From the NCBI GenBank assembly GCA_963693085.1, contig OY856412.1, forward strand, positions 1,064,227,744-1,064,291,743: a stretch of DNA of 64,000 nt. Direction: 5' to 3'. Positions 10,717-21,595 of the stretch are shown in pieces; within the stretch, counting starts at the first letter, position 1, and each line of letters opens with the position of its first letter. This DNA is from Alisma plantago-aquatica. Taxonomy: Eukaryota; Streptophyta; Magnoliopsida; Alismatales; Alismataceae. The notes below the pieces were generated by a model that was not told where the DNA came from, did no database searches, and was given only the letters and a program-made list of their open reading frames with translations. Made by a program: the position numbers and the translations under genes.

Positions 10717-13700
10717 CTAAACATTAGCCCCATCATTCTTTTTTTTAGTTCTATCAACAAAAGATCCCCCGGTGTCACTCCTCGTCCAAGACACATCACT
10801 AGTTACACCACCATCAGATTGTAAACCAGTCAAACAATTCTCAATAAGAGGTACTTCAGAATAATCTTTAGGAGGATGCTTTAGCACTGTGCACCAATCA
10901 TCATCATTAGGATCCTTCACATAAAAGCATTGCAATGCTTGAGAAGCCAGGATAAACGGTTCCTCCTTTTTTTTTATCCTTGAAGTGTTGATTTGTGTGA
11001 ACCCATACTCATCAATTCGCAACCCGTTAGAAGTGCTTTCATCATACCAAGAACATCTGAATAACGACACTTTGATTCCTGGACCATAAGTTAGCTCAAT
11101 AACCTCCTCTAAGTAGCCATAGTACGTGACTTCAGCATTTATAGGATTTCGATCTCTACCACTTGAATAACTTGAAGTGTCAGCACACAAATACACTCCA
11201 CTATTTTGTGTAGTACATGTACTTTCAATGGGCTTTGAACGGAAACGATATCCATGACCAAAAATCCTTCATAAGACATTCCCTCAACACAAGGGCCTTG
11301 GGATAACCATCTCAAATCATCGCTAATACTGTTCGGCCTAATCTCTCACATTTGCATTACCTTCATAAAAAATTAAAACATTAATGTAATCTACACTAAC
11401 TTGAACATTAAGAGTGACAACAATATTTATGTTTGAGACTTACATGCTCTTTCAACCACTTAGAGAACTCCTTTGCATGTTTTGTTTCTAGGGTCCGTGG
11501 GGCAATGTTGGGTTCCATATCTTGAAGAATACACATGTGTTCACTGCTTTATAAGAAGTGTCTAAATTAATGTACAACATATATACAAATATCAGTAAGA
11601 ATTTTAGGACGTAATTAAATCTTACCTTCTGTAAACATCCAATTCCTCTTTATTGAAAAGGACATAACGATGGGCTTGTTCCAAAGTGTGGATGTCGAAA
11701 TTTCTTGACACTCCAACTCTAATTGGAGATCCATCAACATTATGAGGAGTGCGGATCAGTTTTGTCTCAAAATTATGCAAGTACCTACCACAAAATGTCA
11801 AACTTTCTTCAGCTAAATAGCAACTAGCAATACAACCAGCCAGTTTAGCTTTGTTTCTTACATACTTCTTCAATTTCTTCAAGTATCTCTCTATTGGGTA
11901 CATCCACCTAGTTCGGACAGATCCGGCTTGCCTGGCTTCATAAGCTAAATGAATGGGCAAATGCATCATGATGGTGAACAAAGAAGGAGGGAAGATTCTC
12001 TCCAACTGGCAAAGAGTGACAGCAATTTCTTGTTCCAATTCTTTGAATTCCTCCACATCAATAATGTTAGAGCAAAGCTTGTTGAAAAATGAGCACAAAT
12101 TAGCAATAGGCTTGTACACATCTAAGCTTATGCAATGTCTCAAGGAAACAGGTAGAAGTTGATGCATAAGAACATGACAATCATGACTTTTCAGCCCAAC
12201 AAGTTTTCTATCAGATTTGCTAACACACCTAGATATGTTAGAAGAATAGCCATCAGGAACTTTCAACTTTTCTAACACAGATAGGAACTTATCTTTCTGC
12301 GCATTAGTCATGGTGTAAGATGCTGGAGGCAAGTAATAGCGGTCACCTGCATCTACTGGCCATCAATCTCTTCGAATGCGCATTTTCTTCAAATTTTGAC
12401 GAGCTTGTAAGTTGTCTTTACTTTTCTTAGAATCACCCAATAATGTGTTTAAAATATTCTCGCACACATTCTTTTCTATGTGCATCACATCCAGATTGTG
12501 TCTAACAGATAAATACTTCCAATAAGGTAGCTGAAAAAAGATGCTTATCTTATTCCAACCAGGAGGTAATGGTTGAATTTGATCTCCAAGCCTCTTGCGC
12601 TTATTCATTTTTCCAAATGTGATATTTTCATACCCATCAAATTGCCTCAGTATATCTTCTCCAGATAGTGGCTTAGGTGGAAGTCAAAAATCTTTTTCAC
12701 CATCAAAATTTTTCCTATCACGTCTATACGGATGATTCATTGGAAGAAAACGTCGATGGAAACCATAGCATTGCTTTTTCCCATACTGTAACCATTTTGA
12801 TACAGTCTCCACATTACAACAAGGACATCCCAAATCTTTCTTACCTTTAGTGCTCCAACCAGATAAGTCACCATATGCTGGGAAATCGTTAATGGTCCAT
12901 AAAATCATTGCCCGCATAGTGAAGTTCCTTTTTCTATATGCATCATAAACTTTGACTCCAAGCTCCCAAAGTAGTTGCAACTCCTCAATTAATGGCTCCA
13001 AGTATACATCAAGGTCATTGCCAACCATATGTGGACCTGGGATTAATAGGGACATCATAATAAATTGTTCTTTCATAAGAAGCCAAGGCGGAAGATTGAG
13101 AGGTGTCACCAACACAGGCCAGATGCTATGTGATGCACTCATATTGCCAAATGCATTAAATCCATCTGTTGCTAATGCCAATCTAACATTGCGTGGTTCA
13201 ACAGCAAAGTCTGGATACCTGGCATCAATAGACAACCATTCTGGTGTGTCTGAAGGATGATGAATACGACCATCCTTGCCTTTTACTTCTGATGGCCAAA
13301 TCATGTCTTTAGCAATAGATGAAGACATATAGAGCCTCTCTAACCGAGGTATCAAAGGGAAGTGATACATGAACTTAGCAGCTACCTTCTTTCCCTTTGT
13401 TTTGTATTGCTTTTCATTCCATCTTGAAGCACCACAAGTATCACAATTTTCTTTTGAAGCTGCATCTTTGCGAAAAAGCATGCAATTATTTGTACATACG
13501 TCTATAGTAGAATGATCAAGTCGTAAATCCTTCACAATCGCATTTGCTTCATAGTACGTCTCCGGGAATAGACAATTTTCTTCCGGAAATCCTGAAACAA
13601 TCAAATGTAACAACTTTGTGAAAGAATCGTTGGACCATCCAGATTCCTCCTTCAGAAATAGCAAGGCAACCAAATACGATAGCTTAGAATGACTTGTGCA

Positions 13701-14147
13701 ACCTCTATAGAGTGGTTGATCTGCCTCTTTCAGTAGCTTGTAAAATCTTTGTGCATCTACATTTGCAGGTTCCTCTGTAGCATCAGTAGAGTGGTCATTT
13801 GTTGTGTCACCCATACCAAACAAATCCTCCAACATCTGATGCATATTGTCGGTGCTAGGCATGTTTGGTGCCACAACAGGATTTCTCCTACCAATCACCT
13901 CCCCATGAAACGTCCAAACATCATAGCTATGCACAAATCCTTTTTGTAATACATGTGAGAATACCTCCTCCTCTGTTTTAAGGTATCTGTTCAAACATAC
14001 CTTGCAAGGACATTTTAATTTCCCATGTCTAGTTGGTCTCTGATGGATAAGAGCAAACTCAATGAACTTTCATAACCCTGCCTTAAATACATCACTTCGT
14101 ACTCTGTTCCCAATATACATCCAACTCCGATCTATTAGAAAATCCAT
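10717..14147 (-). pseudogene. TNP2-type CACTA transposase, disabled
   Basis: This is the catalytic transposase of the CACTA element. Domains in order are as follows. A transposase-associated region (14147-13990) has WMYIGNR and KCPCKVC. The TNP2 core (13990-12440; PF02992) has CDTCGASRW, ATDGFNAFGNMS, NDLDVYLEPL, TINDFPAYGDLSGWSTKG and DVMHIEKNVCENI. DUF4218 (about 12330-11626) has KSHDCHVLMHQLLPVSLR, MMHLPIHLAYEA, RWMYPIERYLK. DUF4216 (about 11350-10717) has TQNSGVYLCADTSSYS and EPFILASQA. Likely splice sites are at 11625/11546 and 11443. In-frame TGA codons lie at 14070-14072, 12684-12686, 12363-12365 and 11346-11348, and a frameshift lies near 11254-11277. The start is the ATG at 14147, ahead of the associated domain. 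The protein cannot be made intact. Confidence 0.93.
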
Positions 14148-14159
14148 CTACATGAAGGA

Positions 14160-15290
14160 AAATATATAATAAGTAGAGGAACAGCTGTTTGAGATGTAGT
14201 CATGTAGGAGATGTAGTCATGTAGGAGCAAGAATAAGTAAGAAAAAGTAGCAATAAGAGGGGACATAGAAGTAACAAAAATTTAGATGCAATAGCAGGAA
14301 CAGGAAATGAAGGAGAAATTGCAAAAAAAGAAAAGAAAAGAAGCTAGAATAGGAGACACAAGAGGAAATAGAAAAAAATCAAAGAAACAGTAGTATAAAA
14401 GGACTGATTTTTTTGCAACAATTGCAGCAAAAGGGGGTCGAATATACAACATGAAAAAGGAAAAAGAGAAAATGGGAGGGAAGGGAGAAGACATACATGA
14501 AGTCTATCAATATACAAGAAGCAAAAAAAGAGGCAGAAGAAACATCCTTCAAGAAAAATCCTTCAAGAACTGCAATAGCATAGGTACCCACCTAATCAAT
14601 AATAGTTCACAGATCCATCCATTAAATTTTGCTCACATGTCTCAACATATACTCGATTACAGGGGCTACTTATACTGTCAGACTAGCTACACTGCTTCTC
14701 TTCTCAAACTAGGCGATCTCTCTACTACAAAGGAGTATTTTGACGCATGGCTATTTAGACTCTACCAAAGGAGATTCAAAGCTGTGTGTGGTCCTGATGC
14801 TATGGGTTATGTCCAACATATCCCATAGAATCTCAATATTGTAGCAGATCTCTATGCATAAAGGCACTGACAGTCTATTTCTTCTTAGATCTGATATCAA
14901 CATATTGTTATTACTTATAACAAGCATTATGAGACAAATACCTAACTGTCCCTATAAGTCAGCTGAAATACTTAAACATATAAGTATATGATATCATGTA
15001 TAACATCTCATAAAATTAAGAACTGAAATACTTAAAATAAGTCAGCTGCATAAGACTTAACACCAACCAAGATAGAACATATGACATGCAGACCAGGACA
15101 ACAGGGACAATTTCATTGTTTGGTATCTTGTTAATAACACAACACTCAAATTATGATAGTAGGAGACTGTAAACCAGTAGAACAATAGACTAGCAGAAGA
15201 AAACAGTTCATATATACCAACCACTACAGAAGAAAAGAAGTTTCCTCCCAAGAGAAACATTGTAGAAGTGTCTATCCCATCTAAAAAGAT
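14160..15290. other. CACTA interior upstream of TNP2, unassigned
   Basis: Probably leader or intron of the CACTA transcription unit. A plus-strand frame at about 14640-14826 encodes a protein-like stretch (KEYFDAWLFRLYQRRF, GPDAMGYVQHIP) with no match I know. It runs against the direction of the transposase genes and could be a captured fragment or chance. Nothing else is recognised. Confidence 0.4.
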
Positions 15291-15439
15291 TACTTTCATT
15301 GATAGCTGCTAGATATCAAAAGAGGAAAATACCCACTTCCGAAAAATGGCAATTTGGATACATAGATGAGTAGTAATAGCCTCCAACCTGGGAGTACAAT
15401 AAACACATTTAAAAATGTATATACTTTTGATTAACTTTG

Positions 15440-15910
15440 TAAATATACAGGGGAATCCTATCAGTGAGTTTACACTCAACAACCTTACCCCAATGAAATC
15501 AGCTACATGGCAATTAAAGAATAAATGAATGATAAATTCATTAGAACTTCTACACAGAAAACATATAGAAGTATAGAAAAACCCTCTTTTTTTAGGTTGT
15601 TCATCACTGAGATGTTGTTTCTAGCAATCCTTCGTAATAGGATTTTAAATTCAGATGTATGATCATCTGAATTAAATACCAAGAAAGTTGACCATAGATA
15701 TCAATATTTTAGATAGAATCCTTAAGAAGGTATTTGTCATGGATCAATTTGATCCATAGACTAGCTTAAGAAGATGGTTACATCATCCCACTTAAGAAGA
15801 TGGATATCATTCTTGCCTTCACACTATCCCCACAAGAAATTTATAATAATTATTTCCACTTCATCATAGATAGAAGTAGGAAGTGAAAAGGAAGAGGACC
15901 AGAATTTTTG
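15440..15910 (-). mobile_element. Decayed LINE ORF2 fragment (zf-RVT region)
   Basis: Read on the minus strand with frame changes, the stretch gives INFLWG, IHLLKWDDVTI, then RIARNNISVMNNLKK, then CFLC ... HLFFNCHVADFIGV. This is the zinc-knuckle-like C-terminal region (zf-RVT) of plant LINE reverse transcriptases. Several indels and stops are present. No poly(A) or target duplication was found, so boundaries are approximate. The insertion lies inside the CACTA upstream of the transposase. Confidence 0.75.
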
Positions 15911-16174
15911 ATTGGCGGACATAGTAGAATTACAAAGTTCTAGTATCCAATGGAAACTGAAATGATATGTAAATAAGTTTGGTATCTTTAAAAATCAAAT
16001 TATGGGCATAGAAGCACTAAAGCATGGGCGTAAAATGAATGTAACTTCTGGTTCACTTGTATGATATGTATCATTATAAGTTAGTAGCATACCATCTTTG
16101 TGCACGCTTAGCATCAATAGAATGTATGTCATGACCATGGAAATCTTCAGACATGCATTCAATAAAAGGTCTTC

Positions 16175-16840
16175 TCTGGTTGAGAAGTCTAGTCAGAAGC
16201 CTCAAGAACGAATGGGTGTTCTTAGTAATGTGGGTTCCTCCTTGATTCCTTTGTTGTTAAAACAACATTTGTATATTTGTCTTTTTTCATTTTCCCCCTC
16301 CATCTAAAATAATTCCCTTTCTTTAACATGTGGTTGTGATGCAGGCCCTAAAAGCCAATAACTATGATAATGATCCTCTGCTAAGTGCAGCTCTGTACCT
16401 GGATATTAATTAAAGGCCGACTGCCCAGGGCTCCCATGGCACACATCCATTCCTAATATAATAGTTGGCTCTTAGGAGATCTTTGGCATGGATGGAAGAT
16501 GCAGAGAAGTTCACCACAGCTGAGCATCCTCCATCCATGCCAAAGATCTCCAAAGTGCCAACTATTATATTAGGAATGGATGTGTCCCATGGGAGCCCTG
16601 GGCAGTCGGCCTTTAATTAATCTCTAAGTACAGAGCTGCACTTACCAGAGGATCATTACCATAATTATTGGCTTTTAGGTCATACATCACAACTACATGT
16701 TACAGAAAGGGTATTATTTTAGATGGAGGGGGTAAAGGAAAAAAGACATATAATATATCCAATTGTTGTTTTAGGAGGAACCCACATTACTAAGAACACT
16801 CATTCGTTCTTGAGGCTTCTGCCTAGACTTCTCAACCAGA
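16175..16840. repeat. Large foldback (inverted repeat) with exon-like content
   Basis: The left arm (16175-16502) is the reverse complement of the right arm (16524-16840), with a loop of about 21 bp. Arms match at about nine bases in ten by eye and differ by a few indels. The left arm reads on the plus strand as VEKSSQKPQERMGVLSNVG, then a pyrimidine-rich stretch ending GTGATGCAG (16336-16344), then ALKANNYDNDPLLSAALYLD (16345-16404) and a stop. This resembles exon-intron-exon structure. A transcript across it would form a long hairpin RNA. The source gene is not recognised. Confidence 0.9.
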
Positions 16841-17389
16841 TATGAGATGTTGATAATGACTTAGTGTGCCTCTGCAAAATGCAAAAACACCAGGCTATAT
16901 TATACTTACAACCAAAAAAAAATTAAGTGGTGACTAGACTCTTACATATTCCATTTGACCCATATAATTTTAATAAATCATTACACTTAGATTACTACAT
17001 GTCTATTTTTAAACATCAACCCATTCTCAGTCCATAGTAATATTACCCATTTATCAAACATCACAATGTGAGTTCCGAATGAAGGCTATAAGGTTTGAGA
17101 TTTAATTTATATGGCTATTTTATGTAAAGAGGAGATACGTTATAGGAAACCTAAAATTTGGATACGCAAATGAAGAAAGAAGCAAACACTGGCAGTATTT
17201 AACAGATTACAGTAAACTATTGGGATACACATATGAAGAAATAAGCAAGCATTGGTAGTGAATAGTACATTACAGTGAACTCAAATCTGGGATACACATG
17301 AAGAAGGATGCACATTGGAATCATTACCTAAAACTAAATGACTGACACATGATTGAATCAAACAACATAACAACAAGCAAGAACAATAG
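16841..17389. other. CACTA interior, no gene seen
   Basis: AT-rich sequence with a short imperfect repeat of gatacacatatgaagaa-type words around 17160-17300. No coding or RNA feature is recognised. Confidence 0.5.
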
Positions 17390-17995
17390 TTGCAAGAGAA
17401 TAATAAAATAAGTAGCACAGAAAAAAGATGCAGTTTTAGTAGCAGTACCTTTTCCCACGCTTCCGGTCAATGGACAGAAGCAACGAGATTAAAACTGAAG
17501 AAGAAGAACAAAGGACGTTGCAAGAGAAGAACTGGAGCAGAGGCGGTTGGGCAGCTTATGGGCGTCAGATCAAGGAAAAGAGACCAGTAGCTTGATCCAA
17601 GGTTGAAGTATTCTTCAGAGCACCTGCTGGGCACTGCCTGAGTCGGGTGCCGCTGGTTTTGCTGGGATCCGGCACGATATGGCTACTCCTGGCCGTGGAA
17701 TTGGAAGCTGGCCGACGATTGGAGTTACAACCTGCTGCAGTTGGGGTGGCAGGAGCAGTTGGGGCGCCGTCCGGGAGGTAGGCGCGGTTGCAGCTAGGTG
17801 CGACCAGTGGGATTTGGGAAATGCTAAGCGGCTGGGGTCGTGGGGTTGCTGAGGCTGGGCGGCATTAAGCTGGAGCAAACCCTGGCCGTGGAGTGAGCGA
17901 GGCCTGGTCGATGGATTGAAAGCGTGGTCGATGGAATCAAGGAGGCGTCGAGGACGAGGGCAGGTGATCATTGCTTCCCTAGTTTGTCATTGTGT
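17390..17995 (-). promoter_or_regulatory. GC-rich CACTA 5' region (putative leader/control region)
   Basis: A sharply GC- and CpG-rich block (densest at 17590-17960) lies about 0.3-0.9 kb inside the right end, upstream of both minus-strand transposon genes. In En/Spm a GC-rich first exon (downstream control region) next to the promoter is the known target of methylation control, and this block sits in the equivalent place. The assignment is by position and composition only. Open frames in it are Pro/Arg-rich by-products of composition. Confidence 0.5.
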
Positions 17996-18059
17996 AGAGG
18001 GACGAGTGGGGAGGGTTTTTCTTTTCCTTTTTAATTTTGATATCCAAATGTTGTATTTT

Positions 18060-18290
18060 AGAATGGAGGGAAGGGAAATGAGATGGAGGGAAGGGATATG
18101 AGATGGAGGGAATCATTTGTCATGGTATTTTTCAAGGAATGATTAGTGACTAATGTATTTGTGAGGGATTAGTATTTGTAAAGATGTTAAAAAAACGGTT
18201 GAGGGATTTGGTCCCATATTTGAAGGATGAGCCCTCACAAATAGCCATCATTATTCACAATCTATGGTTCCTCACAAATTTTCTTCAACA
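18060..18290. repeat. Right subterminal repeats of the CACTA
   Basis: 18061-18115 holds about two and a half units of a GAGATGGAGGGAAGGGATAT-type repeat. 18150-18290 holds several copies of a TTTGTGAGGGATTA / GAGGGATTTGG word and its inverse CCCTCACAAATAG, related to the left subterminal word. These are presumed binding sites for the accessory protein. Confidence 0.75.
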
Positions 18291-18311
18291 AAGGCCAAAT
18301 TTTTTGTAGTG
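18291..18311 (-). repeat. CACTA right terminal inverted repeat
   Basis: The sequence ends AGGCCAAATTTTTTGTAGTG, inverse to the left end. It is followed directly by ACA, the duplicated target triplet. Confidence 0.93.
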
Positions 18312-18314
18312 ACA

Positions 18315-20134
18315 CTCCTAGACACCCCCCTAGCCAGCCCGAGCTACTTTCACTTTCCTTCTTCTCCATTGCTCGACCATCACTACTGCCATAGTGTGTG
18401 AGGAAAGCAATAGAAGAGGTGGGGTTACTAATCTTCCCATGACCCGTCACGATGCTATGCAACACTCCAAAGGGAATTTACGTCTTTTACCCCAGCCTTG
18501 ACCCAGTTGAACGAGGCTAGCTCACGAGTTAAGGAGAGGATCCGCATAGCCTGATCCCTCTTCTAATCTGTGAGACCAACCACCTTTTTCCTTTTATTTT
18601 GTTCATTTATTTCCTTAGAAATTACCTGATTGGTCAGATCTTAGAGAAACCCTAGAAAATGATAGGAATCAAACCTATATATCATTTTCATTGTAAAAAA
18701 TGCAATCTATTTAAATAAAATATTGTTAGGTCCTAGATGTGATTCCTTCTCTGAAGATATGGCCTACATACCTAATGATCTCTTAATATCTATACATATT
18801 GTATGATAATGGTCATGATTGATTTTAGATCCACTTTGGGGACTGCCTAAACCCTAATTGAGGTCCTGATCACCATGATATTTGAAACCCTAATCTATAA
18901 ATGATATCAGATTCAATAGTTAATAAGAAACCTAAATTCTAGTTTTTCCCACCTTATTATGAATACTATATAGAATTTAGGTAAAACCCTAATAGCTTAA
19001 ATGTCCTTGAATAACCTTGACGACTCTAACCTCAGAACCCAACTCTGAATCATATGTATCCTAAAGTGATATCCCAAATAACCTAAACCCTAATAGTAAT
19101 AATAATTAATTTTGATTGATGAGAACCCTTGGTGACTTTAGGGTTTTGCTATATTTCAGGGTGATTTACTATCTTTCTCATAATCTAGGACTTGTGGAAT
19201 CTAGACCTGAAAGTTGAAGGTATGTGGATATAATTATATGACTAGATTTACTAGATGTTAATATATGCGTACTTGCTTGTTTGTATTTGAAATGCATTGC
19301 TGGATGTAGATGCTGATGTATGTAAATTGACAATTTCTGCCTTGAACAATTAAGAATATGAATAAACAAGAAAAATGTAATGTAGTTACTAGTGGTGCTC
19401 ATTAATATCCCTATTAGAGAGGGAAAGTATTAATGTTGACTAGCACCTCCCTAATGGTACAAGGTATGCAGGGAGATCCCTAATGGTACAAGGTACGTAG
19501 GGATAGGGCCCAATATTTATGTTTGTGCTAAGTCCACCATAGTACTGCATATTCATTCTAAATGAGGCTAATAACTTGGGATTACCTGATTTTCCACCTT
19601 TAAATAACGTTTTCATTCTCTTTCTCAAATTTTGAGTATTTTATATACCGGCATATTATAGCTTTTAATTCCACATACCATCTTTGTTGATGTTTTTGTT
19701 TCTCGTATTTTCTAGGTACAAGGAACAATTGACAATATATGACGCACATTAAAGTACCTGAAGCCACTAAATAATGATCATGGAGGATATGAGATAGATC
19801 TCCACGTCTCACCTTATTCATTTCAGTTAGATAGTTTTTATTCTTCTAGATGATGTAGTAGGATAGTATAGATCCTATGTAATAATCATATTTTCTTTTT
19901 CATAGACTTATTCTTCTCCCTTCTCAAGTAATAATATGTATGACTTTATCATTTATCATTGAATGAAGTGTGGTGTGGCTATCTACTGATGATGTGGACA
20001 TAATCTTGGCTTATCTCTGTTTTTAGTTGACTATCTTGATTTCTAATATTTTCCCTTTTGACATTTATCGATATGAGTGCACGCATAACTGTTTATGTCA
20101 CTAAGGAAAGTATATAGAAATTGGGGTCGTCACA
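18315..20134. other. Right part of the solo LTR
   Basis: Continuation of the solo LTR interrupted by the CACTA. It contains several AAACCCTAA-like words (about 18648, 18850, 18885, 18985, 19085) and a small direct repeat CCCTAATGGTACAAGGTA (19450 and 19480). No coding content is seen. It ends GTCGTCACA. Confidence 0.6.
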
Positions 20135-20575
20135 ATTAGCTACTTTTTTGGCTCCTTAGTTATTGACCTCCCATATATCTTCAACCCCTAGTCGAAAAGG
20201 AAAGGTTTCATATGTGTTCTCCAGATATTTCATTAGGTGACTCATGGCGCTTGAGTAGTGGTTCAGGTATCAACAATGATGCAGACTATTCTCCATTAGA
20301 AGTAACTTACACGATGTTTGGGATCTATAGGTGTTCATGGCCTTATGGGAGTTAACCTTTGGTTAGGAGCTCTAACAGACAAAGATTCTTATTCTCAGTT
20401 ACAGAATGTTGGGATGATTGTCAATGAAGGTCCTATTTCTTCTTCATATATATGGCCCGCCCTTGACCCGCGCCTTCCCTTGGGAGTTTATCTTCTCATT
20501 ATGCCAACCTTATTTTCTCATTCCCCTCTCATTTTCATAGTTTGTTACCATGTTGCAATGTAATCTCCACACTAC
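20135..20575 (+). repeat. Old duplicated unit, copy 1, second part
   Basis: It starts with the duplicated ATTAG and aligns with 26272-26615. Shared words include ATATGTGTTCTCCAGA (about 20208 and 26349), TTTCATTAGGTGACTC, TATTCTCCATT and GTTACAGAAT. Both copies contain a partly conserved protein-like stretch (here LGALTDKDSYSQLQN and VGMIVNEGP), but frames are broken upstream. It is the continuation of the unit at 1980-3578, displaced by the LTR insertion. Confidence 0.65.
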
Positions 20576-21595
20576 AAACCTAAAGAAGCATGCATACTAG
20601 CTTTAGTGTTTCATATGCTATTTGATATTGACCCTGTGAGCTTGTAGATCCATTTATTGAAAGTGTTTTATCTAGGGTTGCATATTAAAAGCCTAGTGCT
20701 AAGGTGCATTATTTATAACTAATTATGGGAATTTGGTGGATGTGTGTTTTCCTAGGTAATTAGGTGGTTCTTCATCTTACTCCTTAATCATTGTGTTGGG
20801 TGGTGTAGAAGTGTCTTTTCCTAGATAATGTGGTGGTGATTCATGTTACTTCTTATTATTAAGTTGGGTGTTGATTCTTCTTTTCTTTGTTTTTGAGTGG
20901 TGATGCCTCTACTCTTTCCAATCAAGAGATGATGGCAACTAATTTGTCATGAAGATTCCATGAGTGGCTTCTTTATCTTCTTATAGCAATTTTATAATAA
21001 ATTGCATGGTTATCATAGGTCTACACTATATTGACATTTTGGAAACATATGATTGTTTTTTGACCTATTTTTGAATGCCTTCTGCTTGACATCCATTTGA
21101 ATTAGTTCATTTTCCTTTCTTGACAAGAATCCTTATTATCTTACATATTGTTCCTTTTCTTTTTATTTTTCCCATGTCACTATTATATGCCCATAGAAAC
21201 ATTAGATGAAAAAATCAATCTATTATCCTATCGTTAGGACTACTTCCAACCCCTTAGTTGAAGAAAAACCAAAATTTCACCATGTTGACCAAAAAACACA
21301 TCCTTGGGATATGACGGTGAAGTGTCTAGGTTATGATATAGATACATGAATACTTTGTTATACCATTTTATTTTAGGTATCCTTACATGTGGGTATTCAG
21401 CCATGCTAACTTATACAACTATAATAGTCAGAGTATTCTCTTACATTTCCAAACTTTTGGGTTTTAGACATACTAGTTGAATATGTCAATTATATCCCAT
21501 TACAAAATTTCAAATTATTTTTCCCCTATCAAGTTAGACTCATCACAAGTTTGGTGTGAAACAAACGAAATAAGTAAATTTGACTATATTGATTT
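20576..21595 (+). repeat. Old duplicated unit, copy 2, first part
   Basis: It aligns in order with 1980-3100. The clearest match is around 20985-21035 against 2490-2540, and 21375-21440 against 2945-3010. It is interrupted at 21595 by a solo-LTR-like insertion and resumes at 25497. No gene is recognised. Confidence 0.5.

Larger units (their letters stand above)
4862..18311 (-). mobile_element. CACTA (En/Spm-type) DNA transposon, non-autonomous by decay
   Basis: The element starts CACTACAAAAAA and ends TTTTTTGTAGTG, the diagnostic CACTA termini. It is flanked by a perfect 3-bp duplication ACA (4859-4861 and 18312-18314). The total is 13,450 bp. The subterminal regions are rich in a GAGGGACT/TTTGTGAGGG-type word on both sides. 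Two minus-strand genes are inside: a TNP2-type transposase (10717-14147) and a TNPA-like gene (about 7805-10385). Transcription would therefore start near the right end, where a GC-rich segment lies. Because the transposase has four in-frame stops and a frameshift, the element cannot move without help. It is nested in a solo LTR and itself hosts two LINE pieces. Confidence 0.95.
3579..20134. mobile_element. Solo-LTR-like element split by a CACTA transposon
   Basis: The insert begins TGTGACAGAG and ends GGTCGTCACA, so its ends are the inverted pair TGTGAC/GTCACA with the TG...CA boundary of retroelement LTRs. It is flanked by the direct 5-bp duplication ATTAG (3574-3578 and 20135-20139). An uninterrupted paralogous copy of the target (near 26260-26285) reads straight through ATTAG into the same downstream sequence, which confirms an insertion. 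Removing the nested CACTA and its duplication leaves about 3.1 kb with no coding capacity, as expected of a solo LTR. No interior, PBS or PPT is seen. Its orientation is undetermined. Confidence 0.72.
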
